64,000 nucleotides of DNA. Origin: JABDMH01 sp965223025. GTDB lineage: Bacteria; Bacteroidota; Bacteroidia; Chitinophagales; Saprospiraceae. Positions within the stretch are counted from its first letter, which is position 1, and each line of letters begins with the position of its first letter. The notes below the pieces were generated by a model, which saw only the letters and a list, made by a program, of their open reading frames with translations, was not told the origin of the DNA and searched no databases. The position numbers were made by a program, and so were the translations under genes. Shown here in pieces: positions 1 to 9,448 of this stretch. The stretch covers positions 2,232,001 through 2,296,000 of the forward strand of contig CBDCVP010000023.1 of NCBI GenBank assembly GCA_965223025.1, written 5' to 3'.

Positions 1-294
1 CCGCATTTGTTGCAGCCTCTCCAGTTCCTCCTGTTCTCCCAAGTCGTCATCGTTGACCTCATCTTTGAGCTTTTCGTAGATCTTTTCCAAGTTGTCAAAG
101 GCTTTGTCGTACTTCCCGTCTTCAAATTTCTGCTTTTCATTCTTGATCAGCTCTCCTATCGATTTCCCCACCTCCTTCACCTGTCTGAACACCTTTTCAG
201 AAGAAGCCTTCTCCTCTTCTGAACCCAGAAAATAGTTGTACACCAAAACGCCCACAATTACCAAGAGGGCTAACTTTAAAAGGGATCTCATCAT
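1..294 (-). CDS. membrane-anchored coiled-coil protein, 3' end cut by window
   Basis: The minus-strand frame is open from an ATG at 294 to the window edge and has no stop, so only the first 98 residues are visible. A second ATG directly follows at 291. Residues 3-23 form a hydrophobic signal anchor (RSLLKLALLVIVGVLVYNYF). After it comes a highly charged stretch rich in Glu and Lys that reads as helix or coiled coil and contains 'YDKAFDNLEKIYEKLKDEV'. I do not recognise a family. It is divergently oriented from leuS, with a 173 bp gap. The reading frame and signal anchor make a real gene likely; the function is unknown. Confidence 0.6.
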   Translation of the reverse strand, partial: MMRSLLKLALLVIVGVLVYNYFLGSEEEKASSEKVFRQVKEVGKSIGELIKNEKQKFEDGKYDKAFDNLEKIYEKLKDEVNDDDLGEQEELERLQQMR

Positions 295-434
295 TCGTAA
301 TATTTAACAGTCACTAAACCCAACTAATTTCATGATTATTGCACGATTCATCAAATATCTGACCTTTGATCTTCTCGGTGCAAAAGTCTTTCCTTTCATC
401 GGCCACACAGCACATCTTGCTAACAAATCTTTCC

Positions 435-461
435 TAATTTTGCCACCTCCAAGAAAAGGAG
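435..461 (+). promoter_or_regulatory. leuS -7-like box and ribosome binding site
   Basis: TAATTTTG at 435-442 matches the Bacteroidota -7 consensus TANNTTTG. No well-spaced -33 TTTG is visible: the nearest TTG, at 417-419, is only 15 bp away. AAAGGAG at 455-461 lies 6 bp before the ATG at 468. It is an unusually good Shine-Dalgarno match for this phylum and supports that start. Confidence 0.35.
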
Positions 462-467
462 TAACTC

Positions 468-3332
468 ATGCGAGAATATAGACATTCGGAGGTCGAAAAA
501 AAATGGCGAAAATACTGGGATGAACACCAGATCTACAAGGTCTCAGAAGATCCCGGTAAGCCCAAATACTATGTGCTTGACATGTTTCCATATCCTTCAG
601 GCGCTGGTTTGCATGTAGGGCATCCTCTGGGATACATAGCCTCAGACATTTTTGCCCGGTACAAACGACTAAAGGGATTCAATGTATTGCATCCCATGGG
701 TTATGATGCCTTTGGATTACCCGCCGAGCAGTATGCCATCGAAACAGGTATTCATCCGGCTGAATCCACCTCACGCAATATAGAACGGTATAGAGAGCAG
801 CTTTCTCAGCTCGGTTTTTCCTTTGACTGGAGTCGTGAGGTACAAACTTGTGATCCATCCTATTACAAGTGGACTCAGTGGATCTTCACACAATTATTTG
901 ATCACTATTATGACCTGAGGGAACAAAAAGCAAAGTCAATTCGTGACCTGGTAGGGATATTTGAAGGACAGGGCAACCTGCAGGTGGAGGCATTCGCCAT
1001 CCCCGAAAAGCGTTTTTCGGCCGTCGAGTGGAAGCGTTTTAGTCGCAAGGAACAAGCCGAAATATTGATGGATTATCGATTGGCTTACCGGAGGGTCGGC
1101 TATGTCAATTGGTGCGAAGCCTTGGGTACCGTCCTTGCCAACGATCAAATCAAAGATGGTGTCTCAGAGCGAGGTGGCCATTCGGTAGAGAAGCGGGCTA
1201 TGACACAGTGGTATCTCCGCATCACTGCCTATGCTGAGCGTCTGCTGAATGACCTCAATCACATAGACTGGTCAGAGTCTCTAAAAACCATGCAAGTCAA
1301 CTGGATCGGTAGATCTGAGGGAGCCTCTATGAACTTCGAGATCGTAGGGTATGATCAGTCCATTGAAGTGTACACGACGCGGCCTGATACGATTTTTGGT
1401 GCTACCTTCATGGTGCTTGCACCAGAGCACCCCTTGGTAGAGAAGATCACGACCCAAGATCAGAAAACGGTGATCAGTGACTATGTCAACTACGTAAAAT
1501 CTCGCTCAGAGCGGGATCGACAGGCGGAAGTCAAAACCGTGACGGGTGCCTTCACGGGAGCACATGCGATTAATCCACTGACCGGCACCCAAGTACCTAT
1601 CTGGATCGCCGAATATGTATTGATGGATTACGGCACCGGGGCGATTATGGCCGTACCTAGTGACGATGAGCGCGACCAGAAATTTGCCGAGAAGTTTGGT
1701 ATCGACATCATCGATGTGGTGGATAAAACGGATTATCCAGGTGCATCGCTCCATGATAAAGTGGGAAAAATGATTAATTCTGGCTTTATCACGGGCATGC
1801 AGGTACCAGATGCCATTGAAGCCGTTTGCCAAAAAATCGAAGCAGAAGGCCTGGGCAGGCGTCAGATCAACTACAAAATGCGGGACGCTAACTTCAGCCG
1901 GCAGCGATATTGGGGAGAACCCTTTCCCATCGTCTATGACGATGAAGACATTGCCCATGTCCTGCCGCTTGATAATCTACCACTCACATTGCCACCATCT
2001 GATGATTTTACACCCACTGCGGCTGGAGAATCACCATTGGCCAGACTCGATGACTGGGTGACCTTGCCCAATGGTCAAAAGCGCGAAACCGACACCATGC
2101 CAGCCGTTGCAGGATCATCGTGGTACTACCTGAGATATATGGACCCCTCAAATGATGAGCATTTTGCAGCTCCTGAGAGAGTGCAATACTGGCAAGATGT
2201 GGACCTGTATATCGGTGGTGCTGAGCATGCGGTGTCCCACCTGATGTACGCCCGGTTTTGGCATAAGTTCCTTTACGACCTTACATTGGTGCCTACGGCA
2301 GAACCTTTTAAGAAATTAATCAACCAGGGAATGATTCAGGGTGTGATTGAGTATATTCTCTTAAGAAAGGACTCAAGTAGACACCACTTTGTCTGTGCCA
2401 ATCTGGCCGATCCCGATCCAAACGTAGAATATGCAAGGATCCCTGTGAAAATCGAGTATGTCTCGGATTATGGTACAGAGAGCAGTTACCTTGACCTGGA
2501 TGGAGTGCGTGCCTTTCTGAAGTGGAGACCAACCTACCAAGATGCAGTCTTCGAGTGTGCTGAAGGGAAGATCGTGCAAGGTGTTTTTCATCCTGAAGCA
2601 GAGCACTCCACCTCCCCCAGATTCTATACACATTCTGAGGTGGGAAAAATGTCCAAATCAAAATATAACGTGATCAATCCCGATGAGGTCATTGCCAAAT
2701 ATGGGACCGACTGCTTTCGCATGTATGAAATGTTTCTAGGGCCACTGGAAAACAGCAAACCCTGGGACACCAAGGGCATTGATGGAGTATCTAAATTCAT
2801 CAAGCGGCTCTGGCGTCTATTCTTCGATGTAGAAGGCACTTTACAGATCTCAGACGACCTGCCGACCAAAGATGAATTGCGCGTCCTTCATCAGACCATC
2901 AAGAAAGTGGAAGAGGATATCCAGCGCCATTCCTTTAACACTTGCGTGAGTCATTTTATGGTCGCGGTCAATGAATTGAGAGCCAGCAAAAGCCTAAAGA
3001 GTGAAGTCGCAGAAAAGCTGCTGATTTTACTAGCACCTTTTGCCCCGCACTTGGCAGAAGAACTTTGGCACTGCTTGGGTCATACAAACTCAGTCCATTT
3101 GGCGGACTTTCCTACCCTGGATCCTAGCTATCTGCAGGTAGATGAAGTCAATTATCCCATCTCAATCAACGGTAAGAAGCGGGGTGAGGCTTCATTCGCA
3201 GTTGATGCCAGCAAACAGGAATTGGAAACGCAAGCACTGGCACTCGATGTCGTAAAGAAGTGGTCGGATGGTAAGGAGATCAGAAAAGTGATCATCGTTC
3301 CTGGTCGAATGATCAATATTGTGGTCAGCTAG
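468..3332 (+). CDS. leuS: leucyl-tRNA synthetase
   Basis: Cytoplasmic class Ia synthetase that charges tRNA-Leu. The HIGH motif is HVGH at residues 49-52, preceded by MFPYPSGAGL. The KMSKS loop is exact at 727-731. The CP1 editing domain contains TTRPDTIFGATF and, at about 389-403, YGTGAIMAVPSDDERD. At 954 residues it is about 90 longer than the E. coli enzyme. The extra length includes a charged insert at about 155-185, after the first catalytic block, and another of about 70 residues just before KMSKS; both resemble inserts known in Bacteroidota LeuRS. The ATG at 468 has a good ribosome binding site. In the editing pocket the usual His before Asp (GHDxRD or AHDxRD) is Asp here (S398-D399-D400-E-R-D403). 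The family assignment is certain. Confidence 0.98.
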   Translation: MREYRHSEVEKKWRKYWDEHQIYKVSEDPGKPKYYVLDMFPYPSGAGLHVGHPLGYIASDIFARYKRLKGFNVLHPMGYDAFGLPAEQYAIETGIHPAESTSRNIERYREQLSQLGFSFDWSREVQTCDPSYYKWTQWIFTQLFDHYYDLREQKAKSIRDLVGIFEGQGNLQVEAFAIPEKRFSAVEWKRFSRKEQAEILMDYRLAYRRVGYVNWCEALGTVLANDQIKDGVSERGGHSVEKRAMTQWYLRITAYAERLLNDLNHIDWSESLKTMQVNWIGRSEGASMNFEIVGYDQSIEVYTTRPDTIFGATFMVLAPEHPLVEKITTQDQKTVISDYVNYVKSRSERDRQAEVKTVTGAFTGAHAINPLTGTQVPIWIAEYVLMDYGTGAIMAVPSDDERDQKFAEKFGIDIIDVVDKTDYPGASLHDKVGKMINSGFITGMQVPDAIEAVCQKIEAEGLGRRQINYKMRDANFSRQRYWGEPFPIVYDDEDIAHVLPLDNLPLTLPPSDDFTPTAAGESPLARLDDWVTLPNGQKRETDTMPAVAGSSWYYLRYMDPSNDEHFAAPERVQYWQDVDLYIGGAEHAVSHLMYARFWHKFLYDLTLVPTAEPFKKLINQGMIQGVIEYILLRKDSSRHHFVCANLADPDPNVEYARIPVKIEYVSDYGTESSYLDLDGVRAFLKWRPTYQDAVFECAEGKIVQGVFHPEAEHSTSPRFYTHSEVGKMSKSKYNVINPDEVIAKYGTDCFRMYEMFLGPLENSKPWDTKGIDGVSKFIKRLWRLFFDVEGTLQISDDLPTKDELRVLHQTIKKVEEDIQRHSFNTCVSHFMVAVNELRASKSLKSEVAEKLLILLAPFAPHLAEELWHCLGHTNSVHLADFPTLDPSYLQVDEVNYPISINGKKRGEASFAVDASKQELETQALALDVVKKWSDGKEIRKVIIVPGRMINIVVS

Positions 3333-3476
3333 ATGGAAGATCAAGCGCCTCCCTTCATGGATCAACACTCTGTCACAGCTGACCTATTCGAGCATCATGC
3401 AAGCACTCCACCGCCGTCATTGTTGTGGCCTTATCAGTATTATCGTATGTTAAACAGGGCCAAAGTTGAAATTTAG
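3333..3476 (+). CDS. possible 47-residue small ORF after leuS
   Basis: An ATG directly follows the leuS stop codon (TAG-ATG), and the frame runs 47 codons to a TAG at 3474. The product starts MEDQAPPFMDQHSV and has no recognisable motif or membrane segment. The abutting start would suit translational coupling, but the length is within chance expectation, and this is otherwise the leuS-GH2 intergenic region. Confidence 0.15.
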   Translation: MEDQAPPFMDQHSVTADLFEHHASTPPPSLLWPYQYYRMLNRAKVEI

Positions 3477-3575
3477 AGCATTGAAGTGCTTCATCTATTC
3501 CACCAAGATGAAACATGACATCCCATTTATCATCTATGTGGCTGTTTTGATTTCATTATGTATAAATGCTAACCT

Positions 3576-5861
3576 ATGAGATCTAGTATCCTGTCGTTTT
3601 TTTGCTTAGTCTTATTTCTGCCTGCCATGTTGGGTCAATCTCGGCAGCAGATTTCGTTCAATGATCATTGGTTATTCAATGGTCAGCAGGCAAGTGGATT
3701 GGCATTCACTGATTCTGTGACCCTACCGCATTCTTGGAATGATAGGGATGCTCAAGAAGGCATTCCTTACTATCGAGGCACTGGTCAATACACCAAGACA
3801 TTCATCGCTGATCCACTATGGCAAAACAAAAGGGTATTTATTCACTTTGAGGGTGCCAATATCGTCACCCATGTCGCCCTCAATGGGCAGGAAATCGGTG
3901 AGCACCGTGGGGGATATGCAGCCTTTGCCTTTGAGCTCACTAATGCGATCGATTTTGAAAAATCAAATGAACTGGTCGTGTCGGTTAGCAATCAAGAAAA
4001 CACGTCGGTAATTCCTTTAGTAGGTGATTTTAATAATTATGGTGGCATCTATCGACCAGTCCACCTGCTGATCACTGAAAGTGTGTGCATCACTCCGCTG
4101 GATTATGCTTCCCCTGGCATATACATCAAGCAAAAGAATGTCTCAGTAGACAATGCCGACGTTGAAGTACTGACGAAGTTTTCTAGCACTGAAGAAAGTG
4201 CCGTGACGGTCACTTACGAATCCATCATTAGAGATGCATCGGGAGAGATCATTGCCCAGCAAGACAGTGAACTGAATCTTTCTCCAGAAGTAGGACAAGC
4301 TGTACATAGTTATCAATTATCTGATCCACACCTTTGGCAAGGAAGAAAAGATCCATATTTGTATCAGGTTCAGGTCAATATTTGGCGAGATGGCCAATTG
4401 ATCGACACAAAGACCGAACCACTGGGACTTCGATTCTTTGAAGTCTCGGCAGATGAAGGATTTTTTCTCAACGGTCAACATGTGAGGCTCAATGGTGTGA
4501 GCCGGCACCAGGATCGTCAAGATCATGCATCAGCCATTTCAAACGCCGATCATGAAGAAGACATGTCTTTGATGCTAGAAATGGGCATCAGTGCATTGCG
4601 ACTAGCTCACTATCAACATGCAGAGAAGATATATGATCTAGCCGATTCAGCGGGATTGATTGTTTGGGCAGAAATTCCTTTTGTGGGCGTACCAGGTGGT
4701 TTTATGGGTAGCAATGGGTACGTCCCGTCGACAGAATTCCATGAAAATGTCAAACAACAACTCTTTGAATTGATCCGTCAAAATTTCAACCATCCTTCCA
4801 TTCTCATGTGGAGTATTTTCAACGAAATTCAGGATCCGGAAGAGGACTCACCCCTGGCATTTGTCCGAGAGCTACATCAGATTGTGAAGGATGAGGATCC
4901 ATCCCGCCTATCAGTAGGTGCACATATGATAGATCCCGAGAAGCATCCCGCAATCAACGAAGTTACCGACCTCATTGCATACAATCGCTACTATGGTTGG
5001 TACTATGGTAAGCCTAGTGGTCTAGCTGAGTTTTTGGACCAATTGCACCAGGCTAAGCCCGACTACAAGATAGGAATCAGCGAGTATGGAGCTGGAGGCA
5101 GCATTTTTCAACACAGCGACAAACTAAGGAGGCCAAATCCCATGGGGTCTCCACATCCTGAGGAATATCAATCTTATTATCATGAAGAAAATCTGAAAAT
5201 TATCGATGAACGACCATTTGTCTGGGGTACGTTTATTTGGAATATGTTTGATTTCGGCAGCCATTTTCGCAAGGAAGGCGACAGGGCTGGAATCAATGAT
5301 AAAGGGATGGTCACCTATGATCGCAAGACAAAGAAGGATGTATTCTACTTCTACAAAGCCAATTGGTCAGAAGAACCTGTTCTGCACATCACCTCTTCCA
5401 GGTATCGATTGAGAACCGGCCATGAAACAAAAGTGAAGGTTTATACCAACTTGCCAGCGATTACACTTACTGTCAACGGCGTTGATTATCCAGCAAAATC
5501 TCCTGAAAAAGGAATGGTGACATGGGAGAACATCCAATTGAACAATGGTGTAAACGGCATCATTGTAACGGGTGAAAAAAATGGTAGAAAATACACAGAT
5601 GATTGTGTTTGGGTAGTAGAGGGAACTTTCCAAGGACTCAATCTATTTCGAAAGATTCTTGACTTTACCATGGTAGCATGGTGGTGGATTGCAGGTTTCT
5701 TCGTGATGGCCCTGATCATCTATTTCAGGGGTATTAAAAAATCAAAATACTCAGTCAGATGGAAGCGCATACTTTGGTGGACAGCCTTTGTCGTGATCGC
5801 ATTGATCTGCTTATTAATGTTGGCTGTCAAGGTATTTGTTCCGATGCTATTTGGGGGATAA
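3576..5861 (+). CDS. secreted or membrane-tethered glycoside hydrolase family 2 enzyme
   Basis: Retaining beta-glycosidase of the GH2 clan (beta-galactosidase, mannosidase or glucuronidase type); the substrate cannot be fixed from sequence. A signal peptide at residues 1-20 ends at LGQ. A sugar-binding jelly roll follows (about 25-170; LPHSWND and YYRGTGQYTKTF are typical), then an immunoglobulin-like domain (about 175-285) and a TIM barrel (about 290-570). The acid/base Glu417 sits in WSIFNEI and the nucleophile Glu503 in GISEYGAGG. A further beta domain leads to two hydrophobic helices at about 699-717 and 732-756, separated by a basic loop (RGIKKSKYSVRWKR). Most GH2 enzymes lack such helices, so this one may be anchored in a membrane. 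The gene stands alone, with no SusC/D pair nearby. The ATG at 3576 gives a proper signal peptide. Confidence 0.9.
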   Translation: MRSSILSFFCLVLFLPAMLGQSRQQISFNDHWLFNGQQASGLAFTDSVTLPHSWNDRDAQEGIPYYRGTGQYTKTFIADPLWQNKRVFIHFEGANIVTHVALNGQEIGEHRGGYAAFAFELTNAIDFEKSNELVVSVSNQENTSVIPLVGDFNNYGGIYRPVHLLITESVCITPLDYASPGIYIKQKNVSVDNADVEVLTKFSSTEESAVTVTYESIIRDASGEIIAQQDSELNLSPEVGQAVHSYQLSDPHLWQGRKDPYLYQVQVNIWRDGQLIDTKTEPLGLRFFEVSADEGFFLNGQHVRLNGVSRHQDRQDHASAISNADHEEDMSLMLEMGISALRLAHYQHAEKIYDLADSAGLIVWAEIPFVGVPGGFMGSNGYVPSTEFHENVKQQLFELIRQNFNHPSILMWSIFNEIQDPEEDSPLAFVRELHQIVKDEDPSRLSVGAHMIDPEKHPAINEVTDLIAYNRYYGWYYGKPSGLAEFLDQLHQAKPDYKIGISEYGAGGSIFQHSDKLRRPNPMGSPHPEEYQSYYHEENLKIIDERPFVWGTFIWNMFDFGSHFRKEGDRAGINDKGMVTYDRKTKKDVFYFYKANWSEEPVLHITSSRYRLRTGHETKVKVYTNLPAITLTVNGVDYPAKSPEKGMVTWENIQLNNGVNGIIVTGEKNGRKYTDDCVWVVEGTFQGLNLFRKILDFTMVAWWWIAGFFVMALIIYFRGIKKSKYSVRWKRILWWTAFVVIALICLLMLAVKVFVPMLFGG

Positions 5862-6012
5862 GTACTCCCTAGCGACATTTTACTGTAGATCGTAGCCCCC
5901 TATTACTTTCTGGAGAAACACCACAATATTATACCCAGATGCGTATATTCAGTGGCTGAGTACTCAAACTATGACTCAGCCTCACAAATAAACAGTCAGG
6001 GTAGGCCTCCAA

Positions 6013-6912
6013 GTGAATGTCGAAATAAAATGCTCCCGCGAATACAGGAGTCGGTGTTTTCACATCGCTTTCTTGTTATTACTCTGTGGATTGTCCTTCG
6101 GATGCAAAGACCAGCCGATGATGGTGGAAACCTCCATGGTGTTTCTTGGACACACATATCAAGTGGATACCCACAATCGAATCGACTTTCGCCTCAGAGA
6201 TGTCCGCTTTGACGGCTTTGATTTTGTGTTATTGGGTGGGGACCTCTGCGGGATAGGTTCGGGATCTTTAAAAACTCTTCATTATCTCGACAGCATCTTT
6301 GACCTGCAATCAGAATTCACATTTTGGGCGGTTGGAAATCATGACTTGCGGGGGGAATATTCGTCTGAGATACCGACGATCACGGGCAAGCCCCTATGGT
6401 CCGAAATGGATTTTGACAATCTGAGAATTGTCGTACTCAATACAAACCTAACCATCGAGGACTGTACATCTCTGAATGCTCAATTTGACATTTTGCAGAA
6501 TGCACTGTCGGACCTCAACCACATTGAGACGATCATCTTGTTATCACACCACGCCATCTGGACCGACTATGTGATATCGCTGGGAGAGCCTTACACTGCA
6601 AACGCTCGACATGGACAGTGGAAGGTTCATTGTAGGAGCACAGATAATACCTTCGAAAACAGTATCCTTCCTCTGTTGGAAATGGCAGGTCACCATGGGG
6701 TGAATATTTATTGGATTAGCGGTGACTACGGCCAGAAGGTCTCAGCATATGAATTCCGGGTGAACGATCATCTGACGTTTATTGGAAACGGTCTCGATGC
6801 CTACAAATTGCCAAGGACAGACTCCATCTTAATGATGAAATGGCTACCATCAGAGAATGTGCTCCAGAGATTATTTGTTCCCATAGATAACTTTGCTTCA
6901 ACCTACCGTTAG
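6013..6912 (+). CDS. lipoprotein of the calcineurin-like metallophosphoesterase fold
   Basis: The frame begins with GTG and encodes a hydrophobic segment ending in the lipobox LSFG-C31, so it is probably an outer-membrane lipoprotein. Phosphoesterase motifs follow: LLGGDLCG (GGD at 75-77), AVGNHD (108-111) and LLSHHAIW (His179/180). The first metal-binding motif, usually D-x-H, reads LGHTYQVD. The C-terminal GHxH motif appears to be replaced by YWISGDYGQK. It may therefore bind one metal less, or act on an unusual substrate. It lies alone between the GH2 gene and a long non-coding stretch. The fold is fairly sure; activity is uncertain. Confidence 0.7.
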   Translation: MNVEIKCSREYRSRCFHIAFLLLLCGLSFGCKDQPMMVETSMVFLGHTYQVDTHNRIDFRLRDVRFDGFDFVLLGGDLCGIGSGSLKTLHYLDSIFDLQSEFTFWAVGNHDLRGEYSSEIPTITGKPLWSEMDFDNLRIVVLNTNLTIEDCTSLNAQFDILQNALSDLNHIETIILLSHHAIWTDYVISLGEPYTANARHGQWKVHCRSTDNTFENSILPLLEMAGHHGVNIYWISGDYGQKVSAYEFRVNDHLTFIGNGLDAYKLPRTDSILMMKWLPSENVLQRLFVPIDNFASTYR

Positions 6913-7367
6913 AGGATCTTAAACGATTGGGCAGTCCCTCAAAAACTTCATATGTTAGAAAAGGAAATCGTTTGCTCCAGTCCGCACGACGTTCACCTTT
7001 TTGATCAAACTTCGATTCCTTGACAATCGACTTGCCGCCATGGATGCAGGTGTGTCGTGAGAGGGCACCAAAATCACAGATTCTGATCGGCAGAAATTCC
7101 AAATGCTTATCAGGCCGAAGAAATACGTTGTAAATAGGTATTCACAGTGCAAAGGTGTGATAATAGTAGCGCAATACTCTTTTGGTCAGCATCCGCTCCC
7201 TATGAGTGCATACTCACGATAAAATTTGTCTAGGACCCAATGCCATTTGGAAACTAGATTTTACCACACCACACCTGATATTCTCACTGAATCCACCGCA
7301 TCTGTGGCCTGTAGTCTTGCTAGCAGAATCTATTCGTATCTTGGTGGTCAGCATCGATCAAAATTCC
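6913..7367. other. 455 bp without a supported gene
   Basis: Between the phosphoesterase and the DoxX-like gene. Minus-strand frames of 65 and 107 codons exist here, but they overlap each other, one runs into the phosphoesterase gene, and neither has a signal peptide or known motif. The frame of the downstream gene is open back to 7206, but that part reads as non-coding. I see no repeat, hairpin or RNA gene. Confidence 0.5.
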
Positions 7368-7760
7368 ATGGCTAGCATGCATATGCTACAAGTATTACTT
7401 TCCTGCTTTATGGCCATCTTGTTCATCCAAAGTGGTCTGGACAAGGTCATTAATTGGAAAGGTGAAAAATCTTTTTATAAATCCCATTTCAGTAACACTT
7501 TTCTGAAAAATAGTATTGATCTGCTGATGCCGGCGATCACCATCATGGAGCTGGCATCTGGATTCTGCTCAGCTGTAGGCATCTTCATGATCATTTTTCT
7601 GGATGACCACCGTGCCGGATGCTGGGGTATGTTGTTTGCTAGCATAACCCTGCTCATGCTCTTCTTCGGCCAGCGTGTCGCTAAAGATTACACTGGTGCA
7701 GCTACACTCGTACCTTATTTTCTCACTGCTGCATTTGGAATGTACCTCTATCTATCCTGA
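7368..7760 (+). CDS. DoxX-like small membrane protein
   Basis: About 130 residues from the ATG at 7368, with a second ATG at 7377. Four hydrophobic helices are visible: LQVLLSCFMAILFIQSGLDKV, IDLLMPAITIMELASGF, CSAVGIFMIIFL, and the C-terminal segment ending YFLTAAFGMYLYLS. 'FIQSGLDKV' in the first helix and the short polar loop after it are typical of DoxX/DoxD-like proteins, which are linked to redox or quinone functions but mostly uncharacterised. The frame extends further upstream to 7206, but the extra residues do not look like protein. It converges with the next gene, 32 bp apart. Confidence 0.7.
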   Translation: MASMHMLQVLLSCFMAILFIQSGLDKVINWKGEKSFYKSHFSNTFLKNSIDLLMPAITIMELASGFCSAVGIFMIIFLDDHRAGCWGMLFASITLLMLFFGQRVAKDYTGAATLVPYFLTAAFGMYLYLS

Positions 7761-7792
7761 GACAGACCTGCGATCATCTGCTGTATTGCCGA

Positions 7793-9448
7793 TCAATCCG
7801 CATCGTGCAACACTTCAACCGTTCGCACCGAATTTCGTGGATCTTCTGGATCCTTCACCACACCAAAATAGGATACGATGCCCTCATCTGAGTCAAAATA
7901 CACAAATCGAGAGGCAGTGGCCCCTTGATCATTTTTCATGATCGAAACATTTCCATATTTAATGGAAAACAATACCGGATACTTGCCTACGGAGGTAGTC
8001 TCAGAGGCGTAAAATGAGATGTGACCTTGATCATTTCGAGCAATAGGACCGACCACAACTTTAGCCTTGGGAACCGCATTTGAAGGTCTTGAATAGTACT
8101 TGGCGGCTAATACGGTTCCATCCGATTGGATATGAGCTATTACCAGGCCATGGTTCACCACGTTGTTGCCCGTTCCATCTAGCATACCAAATGAAGCTCC
8201 CACACCTACATTCTCCTGGACTTGATAAGTCAATAGTATGCTACCATCATCAAATCGCTCTGGATCATGACTTAAGTCCAATGTAATAGCGTGTTTACCC
8301 TGCTTCAGCCGGCTGTTGATCAACTTTTCTAAGCCTTCGAGACGTCCATTCGCCCAGGAGACTTTTGACTGTCCTTTATCATCGATAAAACAGAAGGTCA
8401 ATTGATGGTCCTGATTTGAAACATAGATCACACCTTTTTCAACCCACAGATGGTGAAATGTATCGAACACATCAATCTTTGAGGTAATATTACAGGTATT
8501 GACCACATTGGCCTGGGCATCAAGTTCGTAGTACTGATAGTCCGTGTAGCCAGCCGGTGTCTTGGTCATCGGCTTGAATGCCCAAATCTGTTTATCCAGT
8601 GCTGCCAGTGGATCATCGTCCCGCATTCTCTTCTCAAGGCGAAATGCTACCTTCATCGGCAAATTGAAGTTCCACTCATAGGTGACACTGTCCCTTCCAA
8701 GACTATCAAAGGCCACCAATCTCCAGCGCTGCTTAGAGATTTCCTTGCTTTTCTTTCTGTCGAAGTGATTGAGCATGGCTATGGTGGTACCAGAGATCGG
8801 GTCTGTGACTGGAAGGTATAAGTTGGTCCAGTACGATTTGTTACTGCTGCTGTCATACATCTCCAGACCATAGCTTTGTGTGATGGGCTCAAACTTGGTT
8901 GCATCAGCACTCCTGATATATTTGGTCACCTGCAGATCGGTGATTCTACTTTGTTTATTGATGAGCAGATCCGTTTCGAAGAAAACATCAGGGGATGGGG
9001 CCTTTTCCTTCTTGACTATCTGCTTTCTCACCCCCGCAACCCATGGGAGAGAATCATAAGCACCCACGGAAATCAGATTCAAATCATAGTCTATCAGATC
9101 TCCCCGCTGTCCATTCAATCCAAATATCAGTCCTTTCTCGGGAATTTCACCGTTCTGGACAAAAGACCTCTGTTCAGAGGTTAGGTTGCCATCTTTGTCG
9201 TAAGTCAAATGGTAAACTCCACGGAGATTGACAGAATTTCCCTTGGCATCAGTGGGATTCTCGGGAGTGATAATTCTTGCTTTTTTCTCAAATTCCAATA
9301 TGACATTTATCTGATCTTCCTCAGAATCGACATAGCGAATACCGCATTTTTCAGGTTTCATGATGCCGATAGAAGTGGGTAGTTGACAGGCTTGCCCGTA
9401 CAATTGCATCGTGTAGACCAGAGCCAATATGGTGAGTAAGAATCTCAT
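7793..9448 (-). CDS. secreted protein of unknown family, 551 residues
   Basis: I chose the ATG at 9448 because it starts a clean signal peptide (MRFLLTILALVYTMQLYGQ); an upstream ATG at 9508 would add 20 poorly fitting residues. The mature protein is mostly beta-strand-like, with few cysteines and sections such as GVYHLTYDKDGNLTSEQRSF that recall beta-propeller or YD-type sheets. No catalytic motif and no T9SS domain is visible. It is divergent from the FAD oxidoreductase and convergent with the DoxX-like gene. It may be a periplasmic or surface protein; no function is proposed. Confidence 0.75.
   Translation of the reverse strand: MRFLLTILALVYTMQLYGQACQLPTSIGIMKPEKCGIRYVDSEEDQINVILEFEKKARIITPENPTDAKGNSVNLRGVYHLTYDKDGNLTSEQRSFVQNGEIPEKGLIFGLNGQRGDLIDYDLNLISVGAYDSLPWVAGVRKQIVKKEKAPSPDVFFETDLLINKQSRITDLQVTKYIRSADATKFEPITQSYGLEMYDSSSNKSYWTNLYLPVTDPISGTTIAMLNHFDRKKSKEISKQRWRLVAFDSLGRDSVTYEWNFNLPMKVAFRLEKRMRDDDPLAALDKQIWAFKPMTKTPAGYTDYQYYELDAQANVVNTCNITSKIDVFDTFHHLWVEKGVIYVSNQDHQLTFCFIDDKGQSKVSWANGRLEGLEKLINSRLKQGKHAITLDLSHDPERFDDGSILLTYQVQENVGVGASFGMLDGTGNNVVNHGLVIAHIQSDGTVLAAKYYSRPSNAVPKAKVVVGPIARNDQGHISFYASETTSVGKYPVLFSIKYGNVSIMKNDQGATASRFVYFDSDEGIVSYFGVVKDPEDPRNSVRTVEVLHDAD

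Noticed and set aside
1506..1958. 150-codon minus-strand ORF inside leuS
   Set aside because: It is the reverse-strand shadow of a conserved leuS region; the leuS frame is certain.
6779..7152. Overlapping minus-strand ORFs of 107 and 65 codons
   Set aside because: They overlap each other, one enters the phosphoesterase gene, and neither shows a signal peptide or motif.
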